Origin: Odontesthes bonariensis
Taxonomy: Eukaryota; Chordata; Actinopteri; Atheriniformes; Atherinopsidae
Assembly: GCF_027942865.1 (NCBI RefSeq)
Contig: NC_134507.1
Span: 39,404,797-39,468,796 of the forward strand
Length of the DNA: 64,000 bases
Direction of reading: 5' to 3'
Part shown: positions 22,795 through 32,773 of the stretch, piece by piece
Layout of the letters: every line of letters starts with the position of its first letter
Numbering within the stretch: the first letter of the stretch is position 1
Position numbers and translations under genes: made by a program
Notes under the pieces: generated by a model
The model's database searches: none
What the model was told of the DNA's origin: nothing
Seen by the model: the letters and a program-made list of their open reading frames with translations, nothing else

Positions 22795-23188
22795 GTAATA
22801 GTGTACACAGCAGCGTGGAATGTATAACAGTCAAAGAGATAAAGTAAAACATGGACGACCTGACTAAACAGAACACAAAACACACAGCAAGAAAAAAAGG
22901 CAGAACTCCCCACACACCCACCCTCCCCCAAGCTGAAGCATCTTCCCAAGCAAGACGCAAGCAAATCCCCCAAACTACCAAAAACATCCTAACACGCTCC
23001 GTTTACAGCACAAACTAGTAGTGCTCATCCGAGTTTGTAATAAAGCACAGAATGAATATGTAAACAAACACAGTCGCAAAATACGAAAAATGGCTCAAGT
23101 CCAAGTGTCACAAACTTAAAGCAGGGCGGCTTACTAACAGGAAACGGGTTAACTTTACCCAGCTTACCAAACGAACTGCCAGCCGCTT

Positions 23189-24118
23189 TTAAACTGTAGC
23201 TCCAGAAGAGACACCAGACTTTAAGTTCACCTTGACAAAGTCCATTGCAGTGGCCGGGTCTTCAAAGGTGTGTGTAGCTCCACCGGGAAGAGTGATTCTC
23301 AATGTTGCAGGAAACCTCAATCCAAACTTTACACCAGGGCACGAATGTAACAGACGTTTAACGTCTGTGAATGCAGCACGTTTCTTTGCCACCGACGAAG
23401 TGTAGTCGGGGAAGAGAAACAGTCTCTTGCCTTGGAAGAGGATAGGGGAGTCCCTGGAGGTCTCGCCGGCCCGCCGTAAGATGTCATTCCTCACGTGAAA
23501 AAAGTGAACACGGATCACAAAGGGCCGGGGTGGTTTACCGTCGCTGGGCCTGGGCCGGAGAGTGCGATGCGCACGGTCGAGTAGGGGCAGCTCATCCAGG
23601 CCGAGGGTGTCCATCAACAGCTGGGCAATAAATTCAGTGGGGCGCACACCTTCGGCCCCCTCCGGCACACCCACCAGCCGTATATTGTTCCTCCTCGCTC
23701 TACCCTCCAGGTCCTCACATTTATCGGCCAGCAATTTAACCTCAGCTTTCAGCGTGGAAACTGTTGAATCCAGTGAAGACAGTAGGTCACTGTGGTCCGT
23801 ACATGCGCGCTGTAACTCCTTGATAACTTGATCGTGGGAGCTAAGTTTTTGTTTCATCGGTTCGATTGCATGCCTAAGCTCCTCTCTTACCGAAGAAATG
23901 TCCGCTCGAAGCTCGCAAGAGAGCGAGTCTATTTTACCACAAATGTCCCCTTTCAACTGGTTCAGCATAGTCTGGAGGTGATCCAGATTGGGCGCACACT
24001 CGGGGTCCGTCACCACCTTCGGCGGAGAAGCGGGCTCAGTCGAGGAAGAAGCCTTAGCACGGCCCGTACGAGCCGAATTTCCACGTGGAGCTGCCATTGT
24101 CGGTTGAAATTCCCCCAA
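23189..24118 (-). CDS. L1 ORF1 protein: coiled coil, RRM and C-terminal domain
   Basis: 309 residues. L1 ORF1p is a trimeric RNA chaperone that packages the element RNA. The N-terminus is low-complexity and basic. A coiled coil runs over about residues 45-140 (LQTMLNQLKGDI to LADKCEDLEGRARRNN). The RRM-like domain begins at RRNNIRLVGVPEGAEG. The C-terminal domain carries RPFVIRVHFFHVRNDILRRA and the YTSSVAKKRAAF region. The order and motifs are those of Transposase_22 family L1 ORF1. The frame is intact. Confidence 0.92.
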   Translation of the reverse strand: MGEFQPTMAAPRGNSARTGRAKASSSTEPASPPKVVTDPECAPNLDHLQTMLNQLKGDICGKIDSLSCELRADISSVREELRHAIEPMKQKLSSHDQVIKELQRACTDHSDLLSSLDSTVSTLKAEVKLLADKCEDLEGRARRNNIRLVGVPEGAEGVRPTEFIAQLLMDTLGLDELPLLDRAHRTLRPRPSDGKPPRPFVIRVHFFHVRNDILRRAGETSRDSPILFQGKRLFLFPDYTSSVAKKRAAFTDVKRLLHSCPGVKFGLRFPATLRITLPGGATHTFEDPATAMDFVKVNLKSGVSSGATV

Positions 24119-24285
24119 AACACACCGAAACTGATCGAATACTTGTTAAACTTGTGCACCGGCCAAACTAATGAAGATAAACTGTGTTAATAAGTTAAAA
24201 TAAACGCAAACTCGCGGAGCAAAAGGGCGACACGTCCTACATGCTCAGTGTCCAACAGCGCCTCCCCATGTAAGACTTAATAGTC

Positions 24286-24300
24286 CTGACTAACTATTTC
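24286..24300. repeat. L1 target-site duplication, 5' side
   Basis: ctgactaactatttc, identical to 18,516-18,530. Confidence 0.95.
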
Positions 24301-25098
24301 ATTTTCTTCTAAAAGGGAGCAGTTTAGTTTCCACAGACCACTTCCGGAAGTCACACCCGAAGAGAGTGATAGGGTGCAGGAAAGCATCAGGTGATCAGAA
24401 AAGAAAACGGGGGTCAATCTAGCATCGGTTGGTGGGCAGTCCCGTGTAAAAAGGTAGTCTATACGAGAGGCTCTGGTGCCATCACCACTGAACCAGGTGA
24501 AGCCCTCCTCTCTGGGATGCATGGTCCTAAAACAGTCCTGAAGTTTAAAATCCTTGCATATGCCCTGTAATAAAACCGATGTTTTGTCAACTTTAAAAAA
24601 TTCCCCTGCTCTTTTTCTGTCACTCCTGCTTAAAATACAGTTAAAATCACCCCCTAAAACTAGTGGTGCCCTACCTAGCATGTGGGACTGCAGGTCTTCT
24701 AAAAGGTCATACCGGTCATTTTTTTCGTTAAAGCCATAAATATTTAAGAGGTTAAAATCTTGTCCCATAAAAGTCAAATGTGCTAAAAGTGCCCGTCCGT
24801 CTCTCACCACAGTGCTGCCCTTCACCAGAACCTGAGGGTTTTTGATCAAAATGGCCACTCCGTCATTTTTGTTTTGGTTGGATCCACTCCACAATGATGT
24901 CTGTGGCCACATCTCCTCCCACTGTCTGTAGTGCTTTAAAAACGGTAGGCCGCATTCCTGTATTAAAAGAACATCTGACTTAAAAGAACTAAGAAAGGAT
25001 AAAACACTCTGGGCTCTAACTTTCGACTTTACACTTCTCACATTAATAGTTGAGAGAGTGAGTGTCATGAGTATGGTTAAAAACAACAGGTATGACAT
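24301..25098 (-). pseudogene. LINE ORF2 start (copy B), interrupted by L1
   Basis: It starts MSYLLFLTILMTLTLSTINV like copies A and C and contains the full endonuclease (LGGDFNCIL, SRIDYLF, FSDHLMLSC). It is cut after ENEIVSQ by the L1. The continuation lies at 18,530-18,197. Confidence 0.85.
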
Positions 25099-25147
25099 CT
25101 TAAAAGACTAAATGAGGGTTAAAACATTTAAAATGTCTTAAAAGCAG

Positions 25148-26440
25148 TTATGTAATTTCTTGTGAACGGAGCTCTTCCTTCACTTCTACAGGTGAGAGGC
25201 GAGGGTGTTGAGCTCTATTCCCCGGTCGGACTCTGGGGGTTGGCCTCTGTTGCAAGGTTTTGTTAAACTTTGAGTCTCGAGGGGTTGATTGCAGAACTAC
25301 ATTTAAAAAAGAGACCTCATTTGGTGAATTGGAGGGGAAGACTCTGGGCTCCTCCACAGATGAACTGTCTGAGGTAGTCCCAGCTCTTCCCCTCTTCTCT
25401 GAGACTATAGGAGAATCAGAGGACAATTCTGATGCAAGCCTCTTTGTTTGCTGGGCATCGGGGAGGGAGGCATCCTCGCTATCATCCTGTGATTGGACTT
25501 CTTCACATTCTGAACTAGCTCCGCCCTCTGCCTGCACCACCTCCTCCTCCTCTCCAGAGCTCTCCATTGGTGGGGGTGTAGCAGGCCCCTCCCCCTCCTC
25601 GGCCTCACCTGACTGCTGTCCACCATTCAGGGGTTTTGGCGGGAAGTTTGAATTTTCCAGCCCAGCTGTTTCAAGTAGCTCGTTAACTGCCTCGGTCTGC
25701 CCTCCATTTCCTTCTCGCGTTTTTTTTGGATTTCAATTTGTTGGCAAAAGATTTTGGGCAATCTCTGAAGAGGTGGTTTGATTCTCCACAGAGATTGCAC
25801 TTTCTGCCATTTGTACACTCTTCGAAGGTGTGACCGATTCCTCTACATTTGCCACAAAAAACACCTTCGTGCAGGCCTCCACCAGGTGCCCGTGCTCCCC
25901 ACACTTGCGGCAGAGTTTGGGCTGTCCCTGGTAGTGGATGTAGCCTCTGTTTTCTCCCAAGACAATCATTGATGGGAGATGTTTCAGGCCCTGGAAGCCC
26001 TGGGGGTCTTGCCATTGTTGGATGGGGACCCTCCAGGCGCAGTTCCAGATGACGTCGACATCCCTCACCTTCATTGCCTGGCCTTTAACAGTGCAGAATC
26101 TTCCCAACCATATACAGATATCTTCTGCGTTCACCATTTCATTGAACATTCTGACAATTACTGTCTTCAGAGTATTGTCAGTAAGTTTCTCAACAGTAAA
26201 CGCAGAAAACTGGGCTTGCACATTTTCAAATCTCATCCAAAATTCCTGCAGCAAAGCTGCAGTGCGAAAACTTACATCAAAACCTTTGTTAAAAGGCAAT
26301 GACAGGATGCAATTCAAATCGTCTGGCTTAAAGTTCAATATGTTTTGAATTAGCTTCCGAGAGAAGTCCAATTTGGACATCTCTATAAGCTTTCCTTGTT
26401 TTTCTTTAAATAAAAATCTATCGCTGTGGTGCCTCCTCAT
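25148..26440 (-). pseudogene. LINE ORF1 (copy B), two frame breaks
   Basis: It is homologous to the 437-residue ORF1 of copy A. The first 235-residue frame (26,440-25,733) ends soon after the first knuckle because a T run has one extra base: [10 protein letters not shown] replaces KVFCGKCRG. The second and third knuckles are in another frame at about 26,015-25,683. The acidic tail is at 25,567-25,148. An AAAACGC run also differs from copy A. Confidence 0.8.
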
Positions 26441-26811
26441 GCCAGCATAGTTTGCCGATATGATGGAGGCACCACAAACAGTTTTTAAATAAAATGCTTA
26501 AAAGATCAATAATAAATATCACACTAAAAGCCCAATAAAAGAGTAAAAAGTGGATGAAAAGGTACTAAAAATGGATACTTACCTTCCTCTAAAAAAAAGG
26601 AACACCGACAATGACCCTGTTTCAGCTGAAACTGGTTCAAAAAGCAAAAACCTGGAAAAAAAAAAGGGTAATACAAGAAAATTTAAATACAAAGAACTCC
26701 AACTACAAAAGACTTGGAACACTTTGAACGAACGCAAAAAAGAACCTGCAAAGCGGCAAAATTTGATGCCAAAAAGGCATAAAATAGTCCACCCAAAGGA
26801 GGCGATCGCAG

Positions 26812-26837
26812 TCTTAGCCAAAAGGCCGAGAAGCGAT
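26812..26837 (-). ncRNA. U2 snRNA, first 26 nt only (LINE junction)
   Basis: The minus strand reads atcgcttctcggccttttgg and then ctaaga, the invariant U2 5' end. The LINE copy B 5' end follows immediately. The rest of this U2 is gone. Confidence 0.95.
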
Positions 26838-27134
26838 AACCCTCCACTGTTTCACGTCCGAGCGCCCTTCCTGGCACAATGCGCACTTGTGGCGGTGCTC
26901 TTTTTTTGCCTACAAAGCGTCACTTTGCACCTCCGCCCACCTGCTGCAGTGAGCACTCTTCAGCCGTTTCAGATGGTACAACTTTGCACTCCCACCCGCT
27001 CCACTGAGCACCATTCAAACAACAACAATTTAGCGCTCCAGCGTTGAACATGGGCACGGTCTCAACAAATAAGGTGACTCTACTCCGAGAAGTCACTTGG
27101 CACAGCAAGAAGATTTCCTTTGCACAGACAGAAT

Positions 27135-27254
27135 GGGCTTCACCCGCAAAGGTAAAGCCTTCCAAAAATAGAAACAACTCATTAATGCTGCTCTCCACGG
27201 AAGTCTTTAGTAAAAGGCGAAAGACTTGTACGTTATGAAGAGAAACCAGAGTAC
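27135..27254 (-). ncRNA. U5 snRNA (unit 1)
   Basis: U5 is a spliceosomal RNA that aligns exons during both splicing steps. The minus strand starts gtactctggtttctcttca. It holds the invariant loop I (cgccttttac) within a stem closed by aagtctt and aagactt. It then has ccgtggagag, an Sm-type site (ctatttttgg), and a 3' stem-loop (ggctttacc ... gggtgaagcc). Length is about 120 nt, near the vertebrate size. The ends were placed by comparison with remembered U5 sequence, so they are uncertain by a few bases. The second copy is 28,823-28,942. All conserved parts look intact. Confidence 0.9.
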
Positions 27255-27558
27255 GAGTATTTGACACTGCGGGAGCAGTGCATCAGGCTAGTTGGTATAG
27301 TCACCTTCCCCACCTTGAGCTTTGCTTGGTTGAGACGCTGGCTCCTCGGCCGACCAGGTAGGAACAATCGGGCCCTATTCAATGGCTGCTTTGTCTTTTA
27401 CTCTGTGCAAAAGACTAGGGGTCTTGAGGCTTTGTTCTGACCGCTCATTGGGTGTAGAGCTTTTTTTCAAGCAATTCTCCCAGTCGGCCCAATCCCAGAG
27501 CCATCTAAAAGTGGAGTTCACTTTCATTCTCTTTTCGCAGACTAAAAGCCAGAGTTTT

Positions 27559-27636
27559 ATCTCAGAAGCTAAGCAGAGTCGGGCCTGGTTAGTACTTGGA
27601 TGGGGAGACCGCCTGGGAATACCAGGTGCTGTAAGC
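27559..27636 (+). pseudogene. Truncated 5S rRNA copy on the opposite strand (unit 1)
   Basis: It matches the last two-thirds of 5S (atctcagaagctaagcag to aataccaggtgctgtaagc) and is followed by cctttt. The 5' third is missing and a G is added in ggatggggagacc. Some bases (agctaagcag, ccgcctggg) are closer to common vertebrate 5S than the full gene nearby. Confidence 0.9.
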
Positions 27637-27851
27637 CTTTTGGCTTCTCCAGGCGCATGCAGTTTGCAAAGGCAGTCCCTGTTTGACTTTTTGGAACTGC
27701 TCCTTTGTCAGGACAAAGTTAAATGTATGAGGATCAAAGGCAACCATGACCTGGGACACCTTAGCAGATCCAGGATCAGCAAGATGGATCACAGGGTGAT
27801 CATCAGATGTTTCAACAAAAGACATGCAGAGAGAAGAGAAGAGAGAAAAAT
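27637..27851. other. Spacer between inverted and full 5S copies
   Basis: A 215-bp spacer kept in both units. On the minus strand it has an open reading MSFVETSDDHPVIHLADPGS continuing through KVSQVMVAFDPHTFNFVLTK. The frame is kept in unit 2 with one changed residue (D to V). I do not recognise it. Confidence 0.4.
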
Positions 27852-27969
27852 GCTTACAGCACCTGGTATTCCCAAGCGGTCTCCCATCCAAGTACTAACC
27901 TGGCCCGACCCTGCTTGGCTTCCGAGTTCGGACGAGATCGGGCGTGTTCAGGGCGGTGTGGCCGTAAGC
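27852..27969 (-). rRNA. 5S rRNA (unit 1)
   Basis: 5S rRNA is part of the large ribosomal subunit and is transcribed by RNA polymerase III. The minus strand starts gcttacggccacaccgccct and ends aataccaggtgctgtaagc, 118 nt. The internal control region is recognisable: an A box (gaagccaagcagggtc) and a C-box region (ggatgggagaccgcttgg). A T5 run lies three bases past the end. Small differences from the commonest vertebrate sequence (tccgaactcgg, gccaagc, ccgcttgg) recur in unit 2, so they are a fixed variant of this array rather than random decay. Confidence 0.95.
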
Positions 27970-28336
27970 CACAGTCCCCGTGACAAATATGTGTTACATA
28001 GGTGCTGGAACCATACGTTTCCCCTATTTCACCAGAGAGTTGGCTTGAGAGGCTGATGTTGAGCCTGCACGTCGACTTCCCTGATGTGATTGTTCTCTGC
28101 AGCTGAAAATGGGACTCTCAGATAACTTAGTGTGTGTCTGTCAAGCTCCTCTGTTCTCTGTGTGTAGTTTGGTGTTCATGGTCATACAGAGAAACCAGGG
28201 AAGCTCAATCCCACGACATGCTCATAAACTGCGTCTTTTCTAAAGATTATAGTCCCATTTTAGAAGTCAGAATACAACGGCTCCCTGAAACTACCACCAT
28301 GTACCGCTGGTTTTGTTATTTCACAAGAGTTGGGAA

Positions 28337-28524
28337 GAGTGCACCGTTCCCGGCGGCACTGCAGTACCGGGTCGATGCGTGGAGTGAACGGAGCAAGCCC
28401 CTTTTTCAACCCCTGTGCCTAAAAATCCATTTAATATGTAGTCCTCATATAGAGGACGTATCAGATATTAAACTGATAAGAACAGATACTACACTTGATC
28501 TTAGCCAAAAGGCCGAGAAGCGAT
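28337..28524 (-). ncRNA. U2 snRNA, complete copy
   Basis: U2 is the spliceosomal RNA that pairs with the branch point. The minus strand starts atcgcttctcggcc. It contains the branch-point recognition element (gtgtagta) and stem II (tatctgttcttatcag), and ends near ggaacggtgcact. Length is about 188 nt, the family size. The Sm-site region is less canonical than in mammals: aaatggatttttaggcac is seen where human has aaatggatttttgg. This is the only uninterrupted U2 in the window. The 3' end is placed by family length. Confidence 0.95.
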
Positions 28525-28822
28525 AACCCTCCACTGTTTCACGTCCGAGCGCCCTTCCTGGCACAATGCGCACTTGTGGCGGTGCTCTTTTTTTGCCTAC
28601 AAAGCGTCACTTTGCACCTCCGCCCACCCGCTGCAGTGAGCACTCTTCAGCCGTTTCAGATGGTACAACTTTGCACTCCCGCCCGCTCCACTGAGCACCA
28701 TTAAAACAACAAACAATTTAGCGCTCCAGCTTTGAACATGGGCACGGTCTCAACAAATAAGGTGACTCTACTCCGAGAAGTCACTTGGCACAGCAAGAAG
28801 ATTTCCTTTGCACAGACAGAAT

Positions 28823-28942
28823 GGGCTTCACCCGCAAAGGTAAAGCCTTCCAAAAATAGAAACAACTCATTAATGCTGCTCTCCACGGAAGTCTTTAGTA
28901 AAAGGCGAAAGACTTGTACGTTATGAAGAGAAACCAGAGTAC
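28823..28942 (-). ncRNA. U5 snRNA (unit 2)
   Basis: Nearly identical to 27,135-27,254, including loop I (cgccttttac), the Sm-type site and the 3' stem-loop. The position relative to U2 and 5S is the same. Confidence 0.9.
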
Positions 28943-29247
28943 GAGAATTTGACACTGCGGGAGCAGTGCATCAGGCTAGTTGGTATAGCCACCTTCCCCA
29001 CGGTGAGCTTTGCTTGGTTGAGACGCTCGCTCCTCGGCCGACCAGGTAGGAACAATCGGGCCCTATTCAATGGCTGCTTTGTCTTTTACTCTGTGCAAAA
29101 GACTAGGGGTCTTGAGGCTTTGTTCTGACCGCTCATTGGGTGTAGAGCTTTTTTTCAAGCAATTCTCCCAGTCGGCCCAATCCCAGAGCCATCTCAAAGT
29201 GGAGTTCACTTTCACTCTCTTTTCGCAGACTAAAAAGTCAGAGTTTT

Positions 29248-29325
29248 ATCTCAGAAGCTAAGCAGAGTCGGGCCTGGTTAGTACTTGGATGGGGAGACCG
29301 CCTGGGAATACCAGGTGCTGTAAGC
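29248..29325 (+). pseudogene. Truncated 5S rRNA copy on the opposite strand (unit 2)
   Basis: It has the same truncation point and the same extra G as 27,559-27,636. The truncated copy therefore belongs to the repeating unit. Confidence 0.9.
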
Positions 29326-29553
29326 CTTTTGGCTTCTCCAGGCGCATGCAGTTTGACTGCGTCAAATGCAAAGGCAGTCCCTGTTTGACTTTTTGGAACT
29401 GCTCCTTTGTCAGGACAAAGTTAAATGTATGAGGATCAAAGGCAACCATGACCTGGGACACCTTAGCAGATCCAGGATCAGCAAGATGGATCACAGGGTG
29501 ATCAACAGATGTTTCAACAAAAGACATGCAGAGAGAAGAGAAGAGAGAAAAAT

Positions 29554-29671
29554 GCTTACAGCACCTGGTATTCCCAAGCGGTCTCCCATCCAAGTACTAA
29601 CCTGGCCCGACCCTGCTTGGCTTCCGAGTTCGGACGAGATCGGGCGTGTTCAGGGCGGTGTGGCCGTAAGC
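29554..29671 (-). rRNA. 5S rRNA (unit 2)
   Basis: 118 nt, apparently identical to the unit 1 gene, with the same A and C box variants and a T run just past the 3' end. Confidence 0.95.
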
Positions 29672-30038
29672 CACAATCCCTGTGACAAATATGTGTTACA
29701 TAGGTGCTGGAACCATACGTTTCCCCTATTTCACCAGAGAGTTGGCTTGAGAGGCTGATGTTGAGCCTGCACGTCGACTTCCCTGATGTGATTGTTCTCT
29801 GCAGCTGAAAATGGGACTCTCAGATAACTTAGTGTGTGTCTGTCAAGCACCTCTGTTCTCTGTGTGTAGTTTGGTGTTCATGGTCATACAGAGAAACCAG
29901 GGAAGCTCAATCCCACGACATGCTCATAAACTGCGTCTTTTCTAAAGATTATAGTCCCATTTTAGAAGTCAGAATACAACGGCTCCCTGAAACTACCACC
30001 ATGTACCGCTGGTTTTGTTATTTCACAAGAGTTGGGAA

Positions 30039-30189
30039 GAGTGCACCGTTCCCGGCGGCACTGCAGTACCGGGTCGATGCGTGGAGTGAACGGAGCAAGC
30101 CCCTTTTTCAACCCCTGTGCCTAAAAATCCATTTAATATGTAGTCCTCATATAGAGGACGTATCAGATATTAAACTGATAAGAACAGAT
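30039..30189 (-). pseudogene. U2 snRNA 3' portion, cut by LINE copy C
   Basis: It lacks the first 37 nt of U2. The retained part starts atctgttcttatcag, directly after the poly(A) end of Keno-like copy C. It matches the complete U2 otherwise. Confidence 0.95.
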
Positions 30190-30571
30190 TTTTTTTCTTT
30201 TGAAAAAATTTATTGACACTAATACATCACATTTTCATAAAAACTTCATATTTAAGACATATGTTTTACCTATGAATAAAAACATCAATAAATAAGTGTA
30301 ATCTGTATAACCACATTTAAAACAAACAACAATAAAACAATTTTTCCATGGGATATTACAGATAAGGTCAATGTTGTCTAAGGTAAAAGTTACATGTGAA
30401 GTAGTTCTCATGCGAGTAGCAGTTTGTATTGAGTGTCTTTAAAAAGGATTGCATTAGTTAAAATGCTCTCTTCCAAGTCCATTTTTTGTGCAGGAGCGCA
30501 GTGAGTCCCTACCCAGGGAAACTCATTTCGCTCCCCCAAACAGTAGGTCTCTCGAGATCCTGTCGTGGAGC

Positions 30572-32773
30572 TCAGAGGAGATCCCCACCCTGTTGCTCCT
30601 TCCCACCTGCCTCACCCGGAGAGCCAGGCCGTCGCTGCTTTGACCTTTTTGTGTGTAGCTCCGGCTCCTTCATCCGAATGGGCACAGAGGCGATTCTTCT
30701 TTGTGGATGTGTCCTAGGCCCGCCGCCTGCAGCTCCGGCCGCTTGAGCCGCCGCTGCGGCCATCCGGATCACAGCCACGGGGGGGATCTGCATGCGCTTC
30801 CTCACCAGCAAGTTCCTGGAGGTCCACATGGCGTCTTTCATAGCGGCTAGGGTGAGCCACTGCTTGGCAAAGTCATTCTTTTTTATTTTTGTTTGGCTCA
30901 CCCCATAGAGCACGAGTTGTGCTGTGAGGACCTCCCTTGCTGGCAAGTACGGGAATTGCAAGGAGCCGGCTGTTGCCCACTGGTCTGCAGCAGCGCTGCA
31001 CTCCCAGAGCAGGTGCCTCACCGACTCGGGCGCGCCACAACCAGGTCGCGGGCAGGTTGAGATCGCTGACATGCCCCGGGAGTGCATAACGGACCTGACT
31101 GGCAGGATCTCATGAGCCACCATCCACGACAGGTCCCGGAGTCTGTTTGGGAGAGCGGAATGGTTGACGTTGCACCAAACTGTTGAGGGCTCGCCGAACG
31201 CGAGCCCACGCACTGGACTCACTGGTTCCCGCTCCTGCACAACAGAAATCAAAGAGCGGTGGTTTGTTAAAACATGCAACTCCTCTGCCTCCAAGTTAAA
31301 ATGCTTTAAGAACGTCTGGATAAAAGCATAGGATGGTGGCAGGCTAAAAGACACGGGCACTTTTAGGTCGGTAGGTAAAATCTTCAGTCTTCTGAGGTAA
31401 GAACCCATCCAGAATCGTGTCATTGCTTTAGTTTTGGGGTTTCCGGATTGGTCTGTGGCCTGTAGGATGTGCAGTGTAGTGTATCTGCTTCCTAAAAACA
31501 AATAAAAATCAGGCACTCCTTTTCCTCCTTTCTCTTTTTGTTTCTTCATTACATCTCTCCTCAGTCTTTCCCACTTGGAGCCCCACAGAAAATAAAAAAT
31601 GGCTCGGTCCAGGTCTAAAAGCACTTTCCTAGGTGGGATAAAAACAGAACTGATTAGTAAAAGCAAAGGTAAAATCACGGCTTTGATGATTAAAACCTTT
31701 CCTTCAATGGTCAGTCCTCTAAGTCCCCAGTATCCTAGTCTTTGCTTTACTTTCCCTACCACGTCTGGCCAGTTTGATGTCCCTCCCCCTTCCTTGTCAA
31801 AATTAATCCCCAGTATTTTCTGTTTTGTCTGGGTTATAGTCACGGGGAGTCCTGCAGTCTCAGTCGCTGTCCATGGCCCGTAAAATTGGGCTTGGGTCTT
31901 GTTTCTGTTTAGTTTTGCCCCAGAGGCCCGTCCATACCAGTCAGTCAAGTCCAGAGTCCTGTTGATGGATATTAGGTCTGTACATAAAATATTCACGTCG
32001 TCCATATATAAAACACACTTTGTCGATAGTCCCCCGCTCCCCGGGACTCTCACCCCATTTATTCGGTGGTCCCTTCTCAAGCTCTGTGCTAGTGGTTCCA
32101 CACAGATGATGTAGAGGAGGGCAGATAACGGACAACCCTGACGGACACCGCAGTGGATGTTTACTGCTTTTGTCAGATGCCCGTTAACAAGGAATTTGCT
32201 GGTAATGCCCCGGTACAGCAGACCCACCCAAGCTATAAACCTTTCTGGGAACCCCATTTTTTGCAGTACCTGGAAAAGGTACTGGTGCGAGACCCGATCA
32301 AAGGCTTTCTCAAAGTCTAAATTTAGGACTGCTAGCCGAATGTTTCTGTCTCTCGCATAACAGATGGTGTCTCGGATCAGTACGAGGCTGTCGGTTATCT
32401 TCCTCCCCGGGATGGCACAGGCTTGATCCGGGTGAATCAGGTCTTCTAAAAACAAGGACATACGTGAGGCTAAAAGTTTACTAAAAAGTTTGCAGTCAAA
32501 GTTTAAAAGTGTAATCGGCCTCCAATTCTTCAAGTCAGTCTTGTCTTTTTTTTTGTGAAGAAGAGTCACTATCCCTGCTCTAAAACTGTCAGGAAGTCGC
32601 TCAAGTTGCTCAAATTCCATAAAAACAGTAAACAAGTCAGGTGCTAAAATATCCCAAAAGGTCAAATAAAATTCCAAGGGAAGTCCATCTTGTCCTGGGG
32701 ACTTCCCTTTCTTAAAATTTGTGAAACATTTATTTAACTCTGAAATTGTAAAATCTTGGGTTAAAAGGCACAC
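30572..32773 (-). pseudogene. LINE ORF2, reverse transcriptase and C-terminus (copy C)
   Basis: 733 residues open to the natural stop. Blocks seen are [60 protein letters not shown] and [14 protein letters not shown]-terminal cysteine motif ([20 protein letters not shown]) follows. This copy shows the family's full C-terminus, which copies A and B lack. Only the single frameshift upstream separates it from the endonuclease. Confidence 0.88.

Larger units (their letters stand above)
18531..24285 (-). mobile_element. Full-length L1-clade LINE inserted in Keno-like copy B
   Basis: 5.75 kb on the minus strand. It has a short 5' untranslated region (24,119-24,285), ORF1 (24,118-23,189), a 394-bp spacer, ORF2 (22,794-18,964), a 3' untranslated region and an uninterrupted T36 (18,531-18,566, the poly(A) tail). 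A perfect 15-bp target duplication flanks it. Both frames are open along their full length. Together these point to a young insertion that could still be mobile. Activity cannot be judged from sequence alone. Confidence 0.95.
24301..26811 (-). mobile_element. Keno-like LINE copy B, 5' half ending in U2
   Basis: On the minus strand this holds the 5' untranslated region (26,811-26,441), ORF1 with two frame breaks, and the start of ORF2 up to the L1 insertion. The 5' end abuts the first 26 nt of a U2 gene (26,812-26,837) in the same orientation. Its 5' end is about 60 nt longer than copy A, so it is probably complete on that side. Confidence 0.88.
26812..30189 (-). repeat. Tandem U2-5S-U5 RNA-gene array
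   Basis: Two near-identical units of about 1.69 and 1.70 kb (U2 start to U2 start). Minus-strand order in each is U2, 5S, an inverted truncated 5S, then U5. Both outer ends stop inside a U2 gene at a Keno-like LINE junction. The second unit has 15 extra bases at about 29,352-29,366. Linkage of 5S with U1, U2 and U5 has been reported in some teleosts, such as Solea. U1, U4 and U6 were looked for and not found. Confidence 0.92.

Noticed and set aside
26550-27047. 165-residue plus-strand frame across the LINE 5' end and array
   Set aside because: It spans a LINE untranslated region, the U2 5' end and spacer. It is antisense and chimeric.
27382-28056. 224-residue plus-strand frame in the array
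   Set aside because: It overlaps both 5S copies. It recurs in unit 2 only in shortened form. This is RNA-gene sequence, not coding.
26812-30189. U1, U4 or U6 snRNA in the array
   Set aside because: I searched for their invariant 5' ends and stems on both strands and saw none.
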